NCBI GenBank assembly: GCA_039707655.1
Contig: CM077676.1
Span: 451,149,379-451,213,378, forward strand
Length of the DNA stretch: 64,000 nucleotides
DNA from: Elymus sibiricus
Lineage: Eukaryota; Streptophyta; Magnoliopsida; Poales; Poaceae
Direction of reading: 5' to 3'
Shown: positions 49,340-60,424 of the stretch, piece after piece
Numbering within the stretch: position 1 is the stretch's first letter
Layout: every line of letters begins with the position of its first letter
Notes under the pieces: generated by a model
The model's input: only the letters and a program-made list of their open reading frames with translations
Databases searched by the model: none
Told to the model about the DNA's origin: nothing
Made by a program: the position numbers and the translations under genes

Positions 49340-50364
49340 GGGCAAAGCATTACCGAGAGCGTCTCTCGGCAAAGCCTATGAAACTGGAGCAGGATACAAT
49401 CTTTAAAGAGAGGGACGCTCGGTACAAGATACCAACCTGTAGAACCTGACACCTTTACCGAGAGGCCTCTCGGAAAAGGATACCAACCTGTAGCGCCGCC
49501 TGACATCTTTACCGAGAGCTTCCGACACTCGGCAAACCTGCCGAGAGCAGCTCTCGGCATACTACAGACTCGGCTATCAGGTCGTAGCCACGTGGCTTTT
49601 TCCTATTGGCTTCCCTTACCGAGGGCGGCTCTCGGCAAAGATGGCGCTCGGCATATTCTGCGGGACCCACATGTCAGGAGTTGGACACGTGGCCCTTTCC
49701 TATTGGCGGTCTTTGCCGAGGGTGGCTCTTGGCAAAGATGGCGCTCGGCATATTCTACGGGGCCCACATGTCAGGAGCTGGACACGTGGCCCTTTCCTAT
49801 TGGCGGTCTTTGCCGAGGGTGGCTCTCGGCAAAGATGGCGCTCGGCATATTCTACGGGGCCCACATGTCAGGAGCTGGACACGTGGCCCTTTCCTATTGG
49901 CCGTCTTTGCCGAGGGTGGCTCTCGGCAAAGATGGCGCTCGGTCTATTGTTCGAGACCCACATGTCAGGGCTGGACACGTGGCTCTTTCCTATTGGCCGT
50001 TGTTGCCGAGCGTGGCTCTCGGCAAAGATGGCGCTCGGTCTATTCTTCGGGACCCACATGTCAGGAGCTGGACACGTGGCTCCTTCCTATTGACCACCTT
50101 TGCCGAGGGCCCCTCTCGGCAAAGAACCGCCGTCCCCGTCTGCCGTCCGTTAGCTACTTTATTTTGCCGAGAGGGGCTGTTTGACACTCGGCAAACTCTT
50201 TGCCGAGTGTCCGCGTTTTGGCTCTCGGCAAATTCCTGTTTGCCTGAGAGGTGTACGCCGGGTGGCCTTTGCCGAGTGCAACTCTCGGCAAAGGCTTTGC
50301 CGGCGGTTATTGGCCCTTTGCCGAGTGTCCGTGGCACTCGGCGTACAACGATATTCCAGTAGTG
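49340..50364. repeat. Right subterminal region of CACTA A with a 97-bp tandem repeat
   Basis: From 49345 to the terminus, TTACCGAGAG/CTCTCGGCAAAG motifs are dense. Between about 49605 and 50090 a 97-bp unit is repeated about five times (starts near 49606, 49705, 49802, 49899, 49995). Each unit holds CTCTCGGCAAAGATGGCGCT, CCCACATGTCAGGAGC and GACACGTGGC. Frames through the units stay open by periodicity but encode nothing known. Confidence 0.88.
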
Positions 50365-50840
50365 CATCACACATGTTACATCAGCAGGAAAGTTAGTCAA
50401 CCATAGAGTATGGTCGGCAATAACCTCCCTAGTACCAATACTAGCAAGCACATGACGCAGGCTTATTACACATACTTTTGGAGTAGACCACTTGGTACCC
50501 AATCATAGATGAAATTTGGCCTCCCTGAAGAGTGTCCCCAACATTGATCGACCAGAAGAATCGGAGCTCACGACATGTTTCAAAGCAAGGCAGTCTGTCG
50601 CAAAAATCACCTTCTCAATTCCAAAGTTTTGTCATACTCTATAGCTTTGATCAGGGCAATGCACTCCGCATGAAAAACCTCAACTAAATTTTCAAGTCTC
50701 CCTGCAGTGGCAAAGAAAACCTCTCCATCGACGGCACGCGCTAAACAGCCCCAACCTCCAGTGCCATCGGACGAAATGTATGCCCCCGTCGAAACTTATC
50801 TCGACGAATTCAGCTGGAGGTGTTTCCCAGTGTTCCCTTC
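50365..50840 (-). pseudogene. RNase H (RVT_3-type) pseudogene cut by CACTA A
   Basis: Minus-strand pieces in order: EFVEISFDG, then in another frame YISSDGTGGWGCLARAVDGE, VFFATAGRLENLVEVFHAE and CIALIKAIEYDKTL. After another shift come VIFATDCLALKHVVSSDSSG and RSMLGTLFREAKFHL, then stop, and finally HVLASIGTREVIADHTLW and LTNFPADVTCVM. This is the RNase H-like domain that ends many plant LINE-type and domesticated RT-related proteins. At least three frameshifts and a stop make it a pseudogene. Its last codon abuts the CAT target duplication. On the far side of the CACTA (23129 leftwards) the frame would continue to TAA at 23055, so the CACTA landed in its 3' end. Before that it ended 25 bp from the stop codon of the convergent germin-like gene. 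Confidence 0.8.
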
Positions 50841-51034
50841 TCTCCATATGTTGTGTCTGTTTGGGTACGAAAAATTGTTCCCATTCCTGGATATTGAGGG
50901 TGGTCAGGTGATTGAACTCCTTTGCGGACAGGCCGCGCTCGCCGTGTCTTGCTTTGCCGTGTTCATCCAGATTTCCAAGCACAGTACTGCTCGCAGCTTC
51001 GTAACTTTCGGCAAACTGAAGATCAAACTCGCAG

Positions 51035-51115
51035 CTTCAAAAAGAAAAAAGAAAAAAGAAGAAAGAAGAAAGAAAAAAGAAAAAAGAAAAAAGAAAAAAG
51101 AAAAAAGAAAAAGGA
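51035..51115. repeat. A/G-rich tract (AAAAAAGAAAAAAG)
   Basis: An almost pure purine run of about 80 bp, downstream of the minus-strand tRNA gene. On the tRNA strand it is T-rich and includes several TTTTT runs usable as Pol III terminators. Confidence 0.9.
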
Positions 51116-51118
51116 TTT

Positions 51119-51126
51119 TGACCAGA

Positions 51127-51163
<37 letters not shown>

Positions 51164-51199
51164 TAATCTGGCGCCTTAGACCAACTCGGCCATCTGATC
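51119..51199 (-). tRNA. tRNA-Leu (anticodon AAG)
   Basis: On the minus strand GATCAGA pairs with TCTGGTC to form the acceptor stem, with A as discriminator. The D-arm is GCCGAGTTGGTCTAAGGC. The anticodon stem CCAGA/TCTGG encloses the loop TTAAGGC, anticodon AAG. A long variable arm follows, as in class II tRNAs, then the T-arm GTGGG-TTCAAAT-CCCAC. Box A and box B promoters are intact (TGGCCGAGTTGG, GTTCAAATC). Length is 81 nt without CCA. T-runs follow directly for termination. No intron. Confidence 0.95.
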
Positions 51200-52273
51200 T
51201 TTGTTGGATAAGATTCTTCAACTTCTCCTTACTGCACAGTTGTCTCCAAAGCCATTCTACTCTCTATTGATGTAATAAATATTCAGAGAGTGAACTTGGT
51301 AGAGGCTGGAGATATTTGCAAGCAAAATCAGATCTGATTTCCCAGTGGCCTGGACTGGAGTGAACATCTCCAGCAGCTATGACGGCTCGAGAGAGTATCT
51401 GCTTGTGTTGGTAGATGCACCTGCTGTCCCTCGTCCTGTAGTTGAGCACTTGAGCCTGCCAAGTGGCTTCATCTTCAGCCATTTGTCCCTGTGTAAGTGC
51501 ATGCGCAGCAGAATATAAGCCTGTCATTCCTAGCGTTCCTTAAACACCTCGAGAAAGTCAATATGTTGCAAATAGAGGCTTAAGAGCGCCCTGAGTTTAG
51601 AATGGCTTTTACTAACCATTGTCAAACTCCCGCTCTTATTCTACAGCGCTCAAACAATTTGCCTAATCATCCATCTCACAACATATGCAGTGTCAAAGAA
51701 AAATACATGCTAGTAGTTTCTCTAATTATTTTCCCAAGGAAGGAGCACCAGTATGCAAGTTCATTTTCACTAAACTGATGATACTACACCATCCGATGAA
51801 ACTTTGGTTGATGGCCCTAGGAACTGAGCAGACAAACAGCTACCTCGGTGCTACTTTCGCAAGCTGATCATTCCATGAGATGAAAACCTAGAAGAAGTAG
51901 GTCCAACTGAAACATCAGCATATTACACCAGCTTCAAATCAGATTTATCCTTACACATTACTCCCTCCGTAAAGAAATATAAGAGCGTTTAGATCACTAA
52001 AGTAGTGACCTAAACGCTCTTATATTTCTTTACAGAGGGAGTACATCAGAACAACACCAGATCATGTCTGCTTACGTGTTCCGTCAAATATATACATTCA
52101 GCAACGACTACCACAGGAACAAAAAAAGAGGCAGTTGACCATCAGCTTTCGGCGCGGAATCCTTCTATCTAGCTTATTCCCCCGGTACTATGTGTTGTAC
52201 AACAATGCTTGCCTACTACCCTAACACTAAAGGGCAACTCATTCACTCTACAATGCCGGTCAAACGCTCCTGC
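51200..52273. other. Region downstream of SUD1: its 3' untranslated region and spacer
   Basis: Apart from the Stowaway element at 51961-52041 nothing recognisable is present. The part next to 52274 is probably 3' untranslated sequence of the minus-strand SUD1 gene. Confidence 0.5.
51961..52041. mobile_element. Stowaway MITE (Thalos-like), 81 bp, nearly perfect
   Basis: CTCCCTCCGTAAAGAAATAT at the left is inverted as ATATTTCTTTACAGAGGGAG at the right. Pairing continues through AAGAGCGTTTAG and a small loop. TA duplications flank it (51959-51960, 52042-52043). It lies about 230 bp past the SUD1 stop codon, likely within its 3' untranslated region. Confidence 0.95.
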
Positions 52274-55200
52274 TTAACCGACAACCACCCCCGCATCTTC
52301 ATGCCGGTTGTTGCCCCTGAATCTCAGCCCGACGTCGTCGTTGTCCTGATGATCTATAGGGATCAGCGCAAGGTCCTCGTCTCCTGAACCTGGATTCTCA
52401 TCAGGCTCGTTCGACCGGCGGGAGTCCTCGCCAAAGTTGTGCAGCCTCCGGCCAATCAGATAGCGGTCATCCCTGATGGAGTTGTGGAGGTTGGTGAACC
52501 AGACATGGAATCTCTTGCCGCAGAAGAAGAGCGTGCTGAATATCAGGCAGCCGAGCCAGGCGAAACGGTATACTGCTGAGTTCACAATCAGTGGGTAGCC
52601 CAGCACCGGGAACACACCCCTTGCAAGGACATATGGGACACATAGAGCAGTTAGGAGCTTTGTGATGATGGGGGTTATGATTTCGTGCAGGACCCATAGA
52701 CCTTTCAAACGGGAGAAGCCATCCTCTCTTACTCTCTCAAACTTCATCCTCCAGCTTTCATCAACCAAAGGTGCCATTTGATCCAGCATCACCTGCAAAG
52801 AGCACCCAAGAAAAACAATCAACAAAACAATTCGAACATTCATATAGGTGCCTACCCATGGTTATAAAGAAGTTTATCGGATTAAATGGTTTAAAACTAA
52901 CAGCAAAGTCATTGAGGGCTTAAGTGGAACAGACAGAATCAGAGATTTGCAATCTTACCAGTCTAGTCCAAATTTTCAAGAATATTAATCCAAGTGCCCA
53001 ATCCTGATACAGCAGAAAAACTGGGCTCTCATCAATAGGCACCCTCATGGGTACAATCACCAGCAGCTCAAAAAGGAGTCCAATCAGCACGGGGATAACG
53101 AAGATCTGGAAAGAAACATTATTCATGGTTAGACACTAGAGTACAGGCCTTGTCAATCATAGACCACGCTTACAAATGCAGAATGAGATACTTGGAACAA
53201 GCTCAGTCCAGATGAATTACCCATATTGACAGGAGAGCAGAACTCTTCAGGACAATAGAGCACCACTTGCAGATCTGTTGTACCAGGAAGCCCAGACGTC
53301 GTGATCTAATGTAGTCAATTGCATATCTGGTTCCAGCTGCTGCACTCCAGATAATATAGCAACCGATGCTAAAAGAAAACAGATCTGAACAAGAGAAAAC
53401 CACAAGTTTAGTGCAGCGTTACTACATTAACCTCATAAATATGAAAGTTATATATAGCAAACAAAGCAAGGTAAGCAGTACAAATATCAGCAAATTACCA
53501 TTGCACTTGATACCATGTGTGATTGGCAGGAGGGGAACAGCTTCGAAAACTAGACGGCCAAGTGAGATAGGAATAACGATCATTCCAGCATTGAATATGA
53601 GTAGCGTTATCCATGCCAGTACAAGCAAGAGTATGATACGGAGTGCAAAACTGTACCTTCAAAAGGTAAAGAATTATTAAGAGGACTTAACTAGTGATAA
53701 ATATACTAATAAAAGAGAGATTTCTAGCTCCCAGAGCACCATGGAGCCCGATTTTTAAAAAATTCAAAAATGAGATTTTTAAGTTTCAAACAATTCTGAA
53801 AAAAAAAACATGGACTTTTATTGCGAATAGTACATGTGCTAGAAAAACATGGTTTTTTTTTGTGTGTGTAGCTCACACCAAAACGTATTTCATCATGAAA
53901 TTTACAGAAATGTGATGTGCATCTCTATGTACGTTAAACTTCAAAATCTGACAGGCTCCATGGAGCCCCAGGATCCAAAAGCAATTTCCGTACTTATACT
54001 GATTACTTAGCATAGATGCTAGATTTCTCTAAAGGAGGAGGGAGGGGGCTTAAAGTAAACACTTGTAAAATTTAAAGGCACGGTTTAGTCTTAAGAATTT
54101 GTTAGAAGAAATAATTCAACCACACTCCAAACTGTTCTACTGTTGATATAGGACATATAATCTTATTTTGTGCAGGTTCAAAAATGATGTAAGAACAACA
54201 AGTAGCTATTCTTTTAGCATACTCCAAACTGCTGTTCTTTTGATATATAGGAAATATAATCTTCTTTTGTGCAGGTTCAAAATGATGTGTGGAAAGTAAG
54301 TAGTTATCCTTTTACAGCTATCTAGATATTATACTCACTCTGAATCTCCTTGATCATCTCCATCAGATTCTTCAGCAACGTCATTAGCTTCATTTGCATT
54401 AGCCCTGACATCATTATCTAAGGCAGCATGCTGAATCATACGCTGCTCAAGCTGTGGGGCTACCATTTCCCTCCCACCGTGTACCCCATCTCTTCTTTCT
54501 GCCCTGCCATTCCAGTTCTCTTGCCCAGCATTTTCTTCAGGTTTTGGTAGTAAGAAATCTGTTAAGCCTAGCGCCCAGCCAATCACAGCAAACCAATGAT
54601 GCAACAGAGCTTTAATAGTTGCCCGAGGCTTGAAATGCTCAATCGCAAATGGGATGCATATTTGGAACAGAAGCACATCAACTGGAATCTCGGTAAAAGG
54701 GTCAAAGATGCTGCAATAACACATGAACCATAAGATGTAAGTGTGAGATAACCAAATGAGGCAAAAAAGATAAAAGGCTCAATGGAAGAGATATCGGGAT
54801 GATCCGACTCACGTAATGTCCAGAGGAAAAGTTTTAGGAGCTACTCGCATGGCCAGTTTGACAGGTAAGAAGACCAGCATCACAATCAAGCTTCCATACA
54901 CAGCAACAGATAAAAGAACTCGTCGAGCATGTTTATGCACAGGATCATCGATCAAGTCCCTAAAAGGATTGTAATTTGGATCAGCAGGGTCCCGTAAGAA
55001 GTAAAGAACTCCATTCCGCAGTACCTACATAGGCAGGCAAAACAAACATGAGAAACAAGATATAAGAGTCCTTGTGTGCAGTTCATGAACTAGCAGAAAT
55101 ACCACAAAGATTGACAAGTTGAGCAATACCCCTCGAAGAAGGCTGACAAATATGCTTATTTGGAGCATATATACAATCCCAACAAGCCAATGGATCGAGG

Positions 55201-58059
55201 AGCTCGCCAAGGGTGACATCGTAAAGAATTCAACTCTTTGAGCAATTGTGGTACCCAACATCTTAAGAGTGCAGACATCAAGCCACCAACCACACATAAG
55301 AGGAAATACTCCGAGTTCTATCACCAAAAGGAAAGCAACTTTGACCATGGTCATGAGATGCTTCATTCCAGAAAAGAACTGCCTGCATAGAGATGGAATG
55401 GCCTCTAGTATTGCAGCGATACCATAGAGTCTTCCAATAGTAAAACGTTCACCACGGGCGTATCGAAGTAAGGCCAGTGATCCGATGTACAAAAACACAA
55501 GGCAAAAGATAAACATGTATCCAACAGCAAGAGTTGTCAGATCTGAAAGATAAGATGAGCCAATAGCTGTTCCTTTCACCACACTGCTCTTCCCAGTGCC
55601 CTGCATTACAGCAAGACCAGTCGCATTTATCTTCAAGGACTGAGTAACCACCTCAATCACATGCCCAATAACACCTTCATTGTGACTGTCGGAAGAGAAA
55701 TTCTTCATGGCATTAAACGCATTATTCAATGTTTCATTAGCCAAAGAAATAGCAGATTCTGTAAATGGCATCACTCTAGCCAGCATAGGACTGGAAGCTG
55801 AAGAGAAAAACCATGATAGGTAATACAGGACAATCCTTCCCAATGAGAATGGTACGAAGATCACAACAATGAGGAATATAGCATTGCTGGCCAAAACCTG
55901 AAGAAAAATATATGCATACCAGAGTTAGAAAATAATAGAGCAACAGAAAAAGCCAGCATAACTGCAATAAAGCAAAAAAAAAAACACCAGGTAATACATG
56001 ACTGCAAAATCACAAATTGCACTAGAAGAATCCTAAATGCTTCTCAATTTTAGACCAAACATATTTCTTTCAAGCCACTTATTAATATGACATTTCTTGG
56101 AGTGAATGAGACATCATAAAGGAAAAAAGGAAAGATAGATATGTCACAGATAACAGTGCTGAACATCATGTTAAAGAGGAAACCAAGATAAGGTATCTAA
56201 CAGGCTAACTATCTGGAGGGGGCACAGTAAAGATAATCTGCCCAACCAAAGCTTTTTGAGGAAACGTGGTCTAGAATTTTGAATTGCATGAAAATATTAG
56301 TCAGAATATCAGCACAGATACATGTAAACATACAAGGAAACACATTTGTCTAACTAAAATAAGAAGAATAAGAGATCCTTACTGTGATTGCATTCTCAAC
56401 CAAGTGAAATACTGGGCCTTGCATGCCCACAAGTTCATCAAAAGGAACATCCTCTGCACCATCCGCGTCGTCAAGACCATCTAACATCTGCTCAACTTGG
56501 GCCTCTAGTCTTTCCAATCGAGCAGCAACATTTTCTGCATTTCTCCTCAGAAGTTCCCCAGCACCAAGCCCTTGGGCCTCTGCCAAGTCATCAATATTTC
56601 CATCTGCACCAGGAACCCTATTGTTAGGACCAGCTAGCCTTCTGACAGCTCGGGCACCATGCCTTTCACGGCCTGCATCGTCCCTGTCAGCTTCATGTCC
56701 TCCAAGTTCTCGCAAGTGCCTTATATAGTCCCTTAAAGAGGTAGCTCCAAGAAATATGAGAACAATGATAGCTGAGAGAAGAAACCCATGTAGGCAATCA
56801 CTGAGGATCAACTGAGCGCTGATGTGACTCAAGAACAGCCTTTGTGCTTCACCAAGACTTCTCACAAATGTTAACCGCCATATCCAGTAGGTAATGAATG
56901 GTATAATCATGAGCCAGACTGAAAGAACAAACGCAAGCCGGAGGAAAAATTGAAACACATGGCATGCTTTCATCCCAACGCCAAACACAAGTTCTTGGAA
57001 AGGAAGCCTGGTTGGAGCATTCTGAGCATAGACAGGCGAGAAAGAGAACGCGTGCTTACAGACCTGAAAATCACAGAAGCGCAGTTTGTTAAAACTGGAG
57101 TTGGGCAGAAGAAACAGGATGGTGGTATAACGCTATCAGCCTTTTCGTGCAAGTTGAAGTTGAAAGCCATTATCATGCATGCCTTAAAGTGGTGAGTGAA
57201 GCCTCACCACAGCATATTCGCGCTAAAACTAACTTGCCCAGCAGGATTATGACGCAAGCAGTAACTAAAGGGATATCGGCACCATGTCAGCAGAATAGCA
57301 TGATCATATTAATTGCCAGTCTCTTGACACCAGGTACAGAACCAAAGTAGCTCTGCGACATGAGATCCTACTTCCCAAAAAACATTCCATGGACATGGTT
57401 CTCAAAAAATACCTAAGTAGCCAACGAAACGAGATCCTATTGCTTCAAGGGCAATTCACAATAAACATCCATGGACATGGTTTTGAAAGCCTAGCTTCAG
57501 CGATTATTATGGCAACGTAGAGCACTAAAATCATTCCTACGACGCACGAAATTACCACTACATCAATTCCCCTATCCAGGTATGACGACGCCTATTGACC
57601 AATTTTAGCCCCAACCAACGACTAGGAGGGGATTTCCCGAATGAATCAGCACCGACAGCGCCGGCTAGGCGCCCCATCGATTGATTCCACCCCCGCCCAA
57701 TCGAATCCCCGAGGAAGCTACCTAGCTACGGCCCCAGCCTCGTCGACGGGGATGGGATGAGGGGGGTCGGGCGAGGTGATGCATACCTCGCACTGGCGGG
57801 AGTTGCTGTGGTCGAGCCACTGGAGGAGGCAGTCCTGGTGCACGAATTTGATGCTGCCGCTGCAGGCGCAGGGGTAGCGCAGCGGGTGCTCGTCGTCGCC
57901 GCGGTTGCGGCAGATCCGGCAGACGTCCCCCTCCTCCTCGTCGTCCTCGTCGTCGTCCGCAGCCGCGGCCGCCGCCGCGGCGGAGAGCGGCCGCGCCTCC
58001 TCCTGCTCCTCCGGCTCGCCCGCGGCGGCTGCGGCGGCCGGGTCGACGATCTCCGCCAT
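52274..58059 (-). CDS. SUD1: SUD1/CER9-type (Doa10/MARCH6-like) RING-CH E3 ubiquitin ligase
   Basis: Nine exons with agreeing phases: 57787-58059, 56383-57063, 55103-55897, 54813-55024, 54339-54710, 53499-53656, 53221-53384, 52959-53105 and 52274-52792. They give 1,106 residues, matching Arabidopsis SUD1 (1,108). The RING-CH (C4HC3) finger spans about residues 48-95: CRICRNRGDD, YPCACSGSIKFVHQDCLLQW, CEVCKH. After it come many membrane segments (FLRLAFVLSVWLMIIPFITY, ILLLVLAWITLLIFNAGMIV, IFVIPVLIGLLFELLVIV and others) and an acidic C-terminal tail. The protein sits in the ER membrane and ubiquitinates degradation substrates. In Arabidopsis it modulates HMG-CoA reductase activity and cuticular wax and cutin. 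I chose MAEIVDP as start because upstream codons are low-complexity and the length then fits. No lesion seen; probably functional. Confidence 0.95.
53712..53990. mobile_element. Possible small inverted-repeat element in SUD1 intron 5
   Basis: The segment begins TTTCTAGCTCCCAGAGCACC and ATGGAGCC and ends GGCTCCATGGAGCCCCAGGA, so the ends are related in inverted orientation. The interior is A-rich. It lies in the 682-bp intron between the exons 54339-54710 and 53499-53656. The family is not recognised. Confidence 0.4.
54121..54310. repeat. Two-copy tandem duplication in SUD1 intron 5
   Basis: The stretch CACTCCAAACTGTTCTACTG followed by ATATAATCTTATTTTGTGCA and GGTTCAAAAATGATGT (about 54122-54192) recurs at about 54221-54287 with a few changes. 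The offset is close to 98 bp. The second copy approaches the donor of the exon at 54339-54710 without overlapping it. Confidence 0.7.
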
Positions 58060-58696
58060 GGCTGCGTGGGCGATCGCGCGGGGGGCGGGGAGGCGGATAG
58101 GGAGGGGAGGGGAAAGAAAGAGGCGAGGATTTTCCGCTCGCCTCCTCGCTAATAACGCGTCGGTCGGTGACGAGGCGGTTCTCCTCAAACGGGTCCGGGC
58201 TTGGGCCGGGCCGGGTCGGAAGGGCTGTGAGGACCGAGGAACCGTCGTCTATATTTTTCTACTAAGTTCTTTTTCCTCGAGATCGTGAGCGTGTGTGGTC
58301 GATAGCACCAGCCGCCGCAAAGATCACTTCACCCTATCCATCTGCCCAAACATCCCTAGATGAACGCTGCTATGCACACGTACGAATAGTTTCCTCATTA
58401 TTTTGGGACGATGGCACATATCCAACCATCCATTCATCATCTCTATTCCTAATGGAGCAGTTAGTAGTCTCCGCTCCGGGTTTTTTCCGTCCAACCTCCC
58501 AGCTTCGTCTGGTTTTTTTCGTACTCGTCTTCCACCACCCTCTTTCACCTTGGTTTTTTACATCATCCTTTCCCACGCACGCGCACAAAAAAAAAAAAAA
58601 CCCCAGTGACCCTCATCTGCCCTATCCCTAACCCGCTCTCGTCTGGCCAATACGCGCACCTCCACGACAATTTCGGGCGTGTTGTCGGTGGTCGCG
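58060..58696. promoter_or_regulatory. Shared upstream region between SUD1 (-) and the LU7TM-type gene (+)
   Basis: Only 637 bp separate the two divergent start codons, so both 5' untranslated regions and both promoters must lie here. The side next to SUD1 is GC-rich with GGGGAGG-type motifs. The middle is AT-richer, and an A-run lies at 58587-58600. I see no convincing TATA box in a clear position for either gene, which would fit a bidirectional, broadly expressed promoter. Confidence 0.6.
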
Positions 58697-59795
58697 ATGG
58701 CGCTCGCCGCCGCGCCCGCGCGCCTCCTCCTCCTCGCGGTCGCCGGGTCCGTCCTCCGCCCGGCCGCGGCGGAGATCAAGCAGGAATCCTTCAAGGACGA
58801 CTCCCGCGGGACCATCCTCTTCGAGAAGTTCGGCTTCTCGCACCGCGGGTCCGTCTCCATCGCGCTCACCGGCGCCAGGGCCGCCTCCAAGCTCGCCAAG
58901 CCGGACCCCTCGCAGCTCGGCTTCTTCCTCCTCTCCGACGAGGCCCTCTTCGAGGCCATCTACGAGCAGCCGCCGCCCACGGATCTGAACCCCAACCCCG
59001 ACCCCAACACGGGTTGCGTCCTCGCCAGCCGCTACGTCATCCCGCTCTTCACCTTCGCCGACCTCGACGCCAGCGGCAACTACAACAAGACCTTCCCCGT
59101 CTCCCACCCCGACGAGTACAGCCTCTTCTTCGCCAACTGCGCGCCCGAGACCGCCGTCACCATGGAGGTACACACCGACATGTACAACACCAACCCGGAC
59201 GGCACCAAGGACTACCTCTCCGTCGGCCAGGCCCCCATCCCGACGATCTACGCCTTCTTCGCGCTCGGCTACGTCGTCTTCCTAGCCGGCTGGCTGTACC
59301 TCACCCTCTACCACAACCGCCTCTCGGGTGGGACGTGATGTTCTATCTGTTCCAGCTTGTTAAGGGTGTGATCTTGTTCGCCGTGATCGCGCTGATTGGT
59401 ACCGGGTGGTCGTTCCTCAAGCCCTTCCTGCAGGACAAGGAGAAGAAGGTGCTCATGGTGGTGATCCCGTTGCAGGTTGCAGCTAACATTGCTGCAGCTG
59501 TCGTTGGTGAGACTGGGCAGTACTTGCAAGAATGGGTGACATGGAACCAGATCTTCTTGTTTGTTGATGTAGCCTGCTGCTGCGCGGTGCTCTTCCCAGT
59601 TGTGTGGTCGATGCGTTCACTGCGAGAGTCATCCAAGACAGATGGCAAGGCTGCCCGAACCCTTGCAAAGCTCACGCTCTTCCGCCAGTTCTATGTCGTT
59701 GTGATTGGATACTTGTACTTCACAAGGATCATTGTCTACGCGCTCAAGACAATCACCAACTACAAGTACAGATGGGTGAGTGTTGCGGCAGAGGA
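58697..59795 (+). pseudogene. GPR107/LU7TM-type seven-transmembrane protein (CAND6/7-like), internally deleted and truncated
   Basis: Start MALAAAPARLLLLAVAGSVL is a signal peptide. The lumenal domain follows (ESFKDDSRGTILFEKFGFS, DPNTGCVLASRYVIPLFTF), then the first membrane segment (PTIYAFFALGYVVFLAGW) and LTLYHNRLS. At about 59332-59335 the frame changes and restarts as GWDVMFYLFQLVKGV, GTGWSFLKPFLQDKEKKVLM, WVTWNQIFLFVDVACCCAVL and YLYFTRIIVYALKT. Plant homologues have about 35 more residues, including a membrane helix, between these parts. A frameshifting deletion of about 100 bp is therefore inferred, not an intron. After WVSVAAE the coding sequence is cut by a CACTA terminus at 59796, removing the last membrane segment and acidic tail. 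The family works in Golgi and endosomal trafficking or as candidate G-protein-linked receptors. This copy should not make a full protein. Confidence 0.85.
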
Positions 59796-59814
59796 CACTA
59801 GTAGAAAAAGGGCC

Positions 59815-60095
59815 ATTTGTCCCGGTTCGTAAGGGCCTTTAGTCCCGGTTCTGGAACCGGGACTAAAGGGTCGGGACTAAAGCCTAAAACCTTTAGTCCC
59901 AGTTCGCTTACGAACCGGGACCAAAGGGGCTCCACGTGGCCGCTGCGGGAAGCCCAGGCAGGAGGACCTTTAGTCCCGGTTGGTAACACCAACCGGGACC
60001 AAAAGGCATCCACGTGGCGCTGCCTGGGGCGGGGGAGGGAGGACCTTTAGTCCCGGTTGGTGTTACCAACCGGGACCAAAAGGCGGCCACGCGTC
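59815..60095. repeat. Subterminal inverted repeats of CACTA B
   Basis: CCTTTAGTCCCGGTTGGTAA and TTGGTGTTACCAACCGGGAC pair as hairpins and recur about six times as CTTTAGTCCCGGTT or AACCGGGACTAAAGG. Blocks with CCACGTGGC lie between. These are the probable transposase binding sites of the element. Confidence 0.9.
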
Positions 60096-60424
60096 AGCAG
60101 CTCGCAGTCGCTGGGTTTTGTTTTTTTTTTTTGGAAGGGGGAGTTTTGGGGTTTTGGAGGGTTAATTTAGGGGTTTCATATTGTGTTAGCGAGCTAATAG
60201 AGAGAAGTGACCTCTCTTTTTCCGTGCTTGGTCGACGCTAGCTACTACACATATAGAGAGAACTCGATGCTAGCTAGTAAGCAAATAAAGGAAACCATTA
60301 ATTACACAAGATCGTCATGAACATATATAGAGAGAAGTGACATCTCTTTCTTCGTGCTTGGTCGAACAACAAGTTTTCGTATATCTATCCGACGCTGCTA
60401 CATATGTACAATATATAACATCCC
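60096..60424. other. CACTA B spacer, no gene seen
   Basis: Contains a T-run at 60120 and two copies of AGAGAGAAGTGACCTCTCTTT-like sequence (near 60200 and 60330). It is probably the 3' untranslated region of the minus-strand gene. Confidence 0.5.

Larger units (their letters stand above)
23130..50364. mobile_element. CACTA (En/Spm) DNA transposon with internal genes and a nested Copia element
   Basis: The left terminus CACTACTGGAAT (23130) and the right terminus ATTCCAGTAGTG (ending 50364) are inverted copies; homology extends imperfectly over about 32 bp to GCCGGGTGCC/GCCGAGTGCC. A 3-bp target duplication CAT flanks both ends (23127-23129, 50365-50367), the standard CACTA signature. Total length is 27.2 kb, or 18.3 kb after subtracting the Copia element at 38365-47324. 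Subterminal regions carry many GCCGAGAG/CTCTCGGCAAA repeats, the presumed transposase binding sites. Internal genes: a transposase_24-type gene (-), a TNP2-type transposase (+) and a second transposase_24-type gene (+). All carry disabling lesions, so this copy looks non-autonomous now. Confidence 0.95.

Noticed and set aside
49592..50362. 256-residue frame in the CACTA right end
   Set aside because: It follows the 97-bp tandem repeat; similar frames exist in all three plus-strand phases.
50707..51270. 187-residue plus-strand frame with a Lys-rich tail
   Set aside because: It runs antisense through the RNase H pseudogene, the purine tract and the tRNA gene.
57718..58188. Longer N-terminus for SUD1 starting MRRTASSP
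   Set aside because: The extra residues are low-complexity 5' sequence; MAEIVDP at 58059 gives the usual family length.
59330..59340. The frame change in the LU7TM-type gene as an intron
   Set aside because: No bases remain between the two parts to form one; family residues are simply missing.
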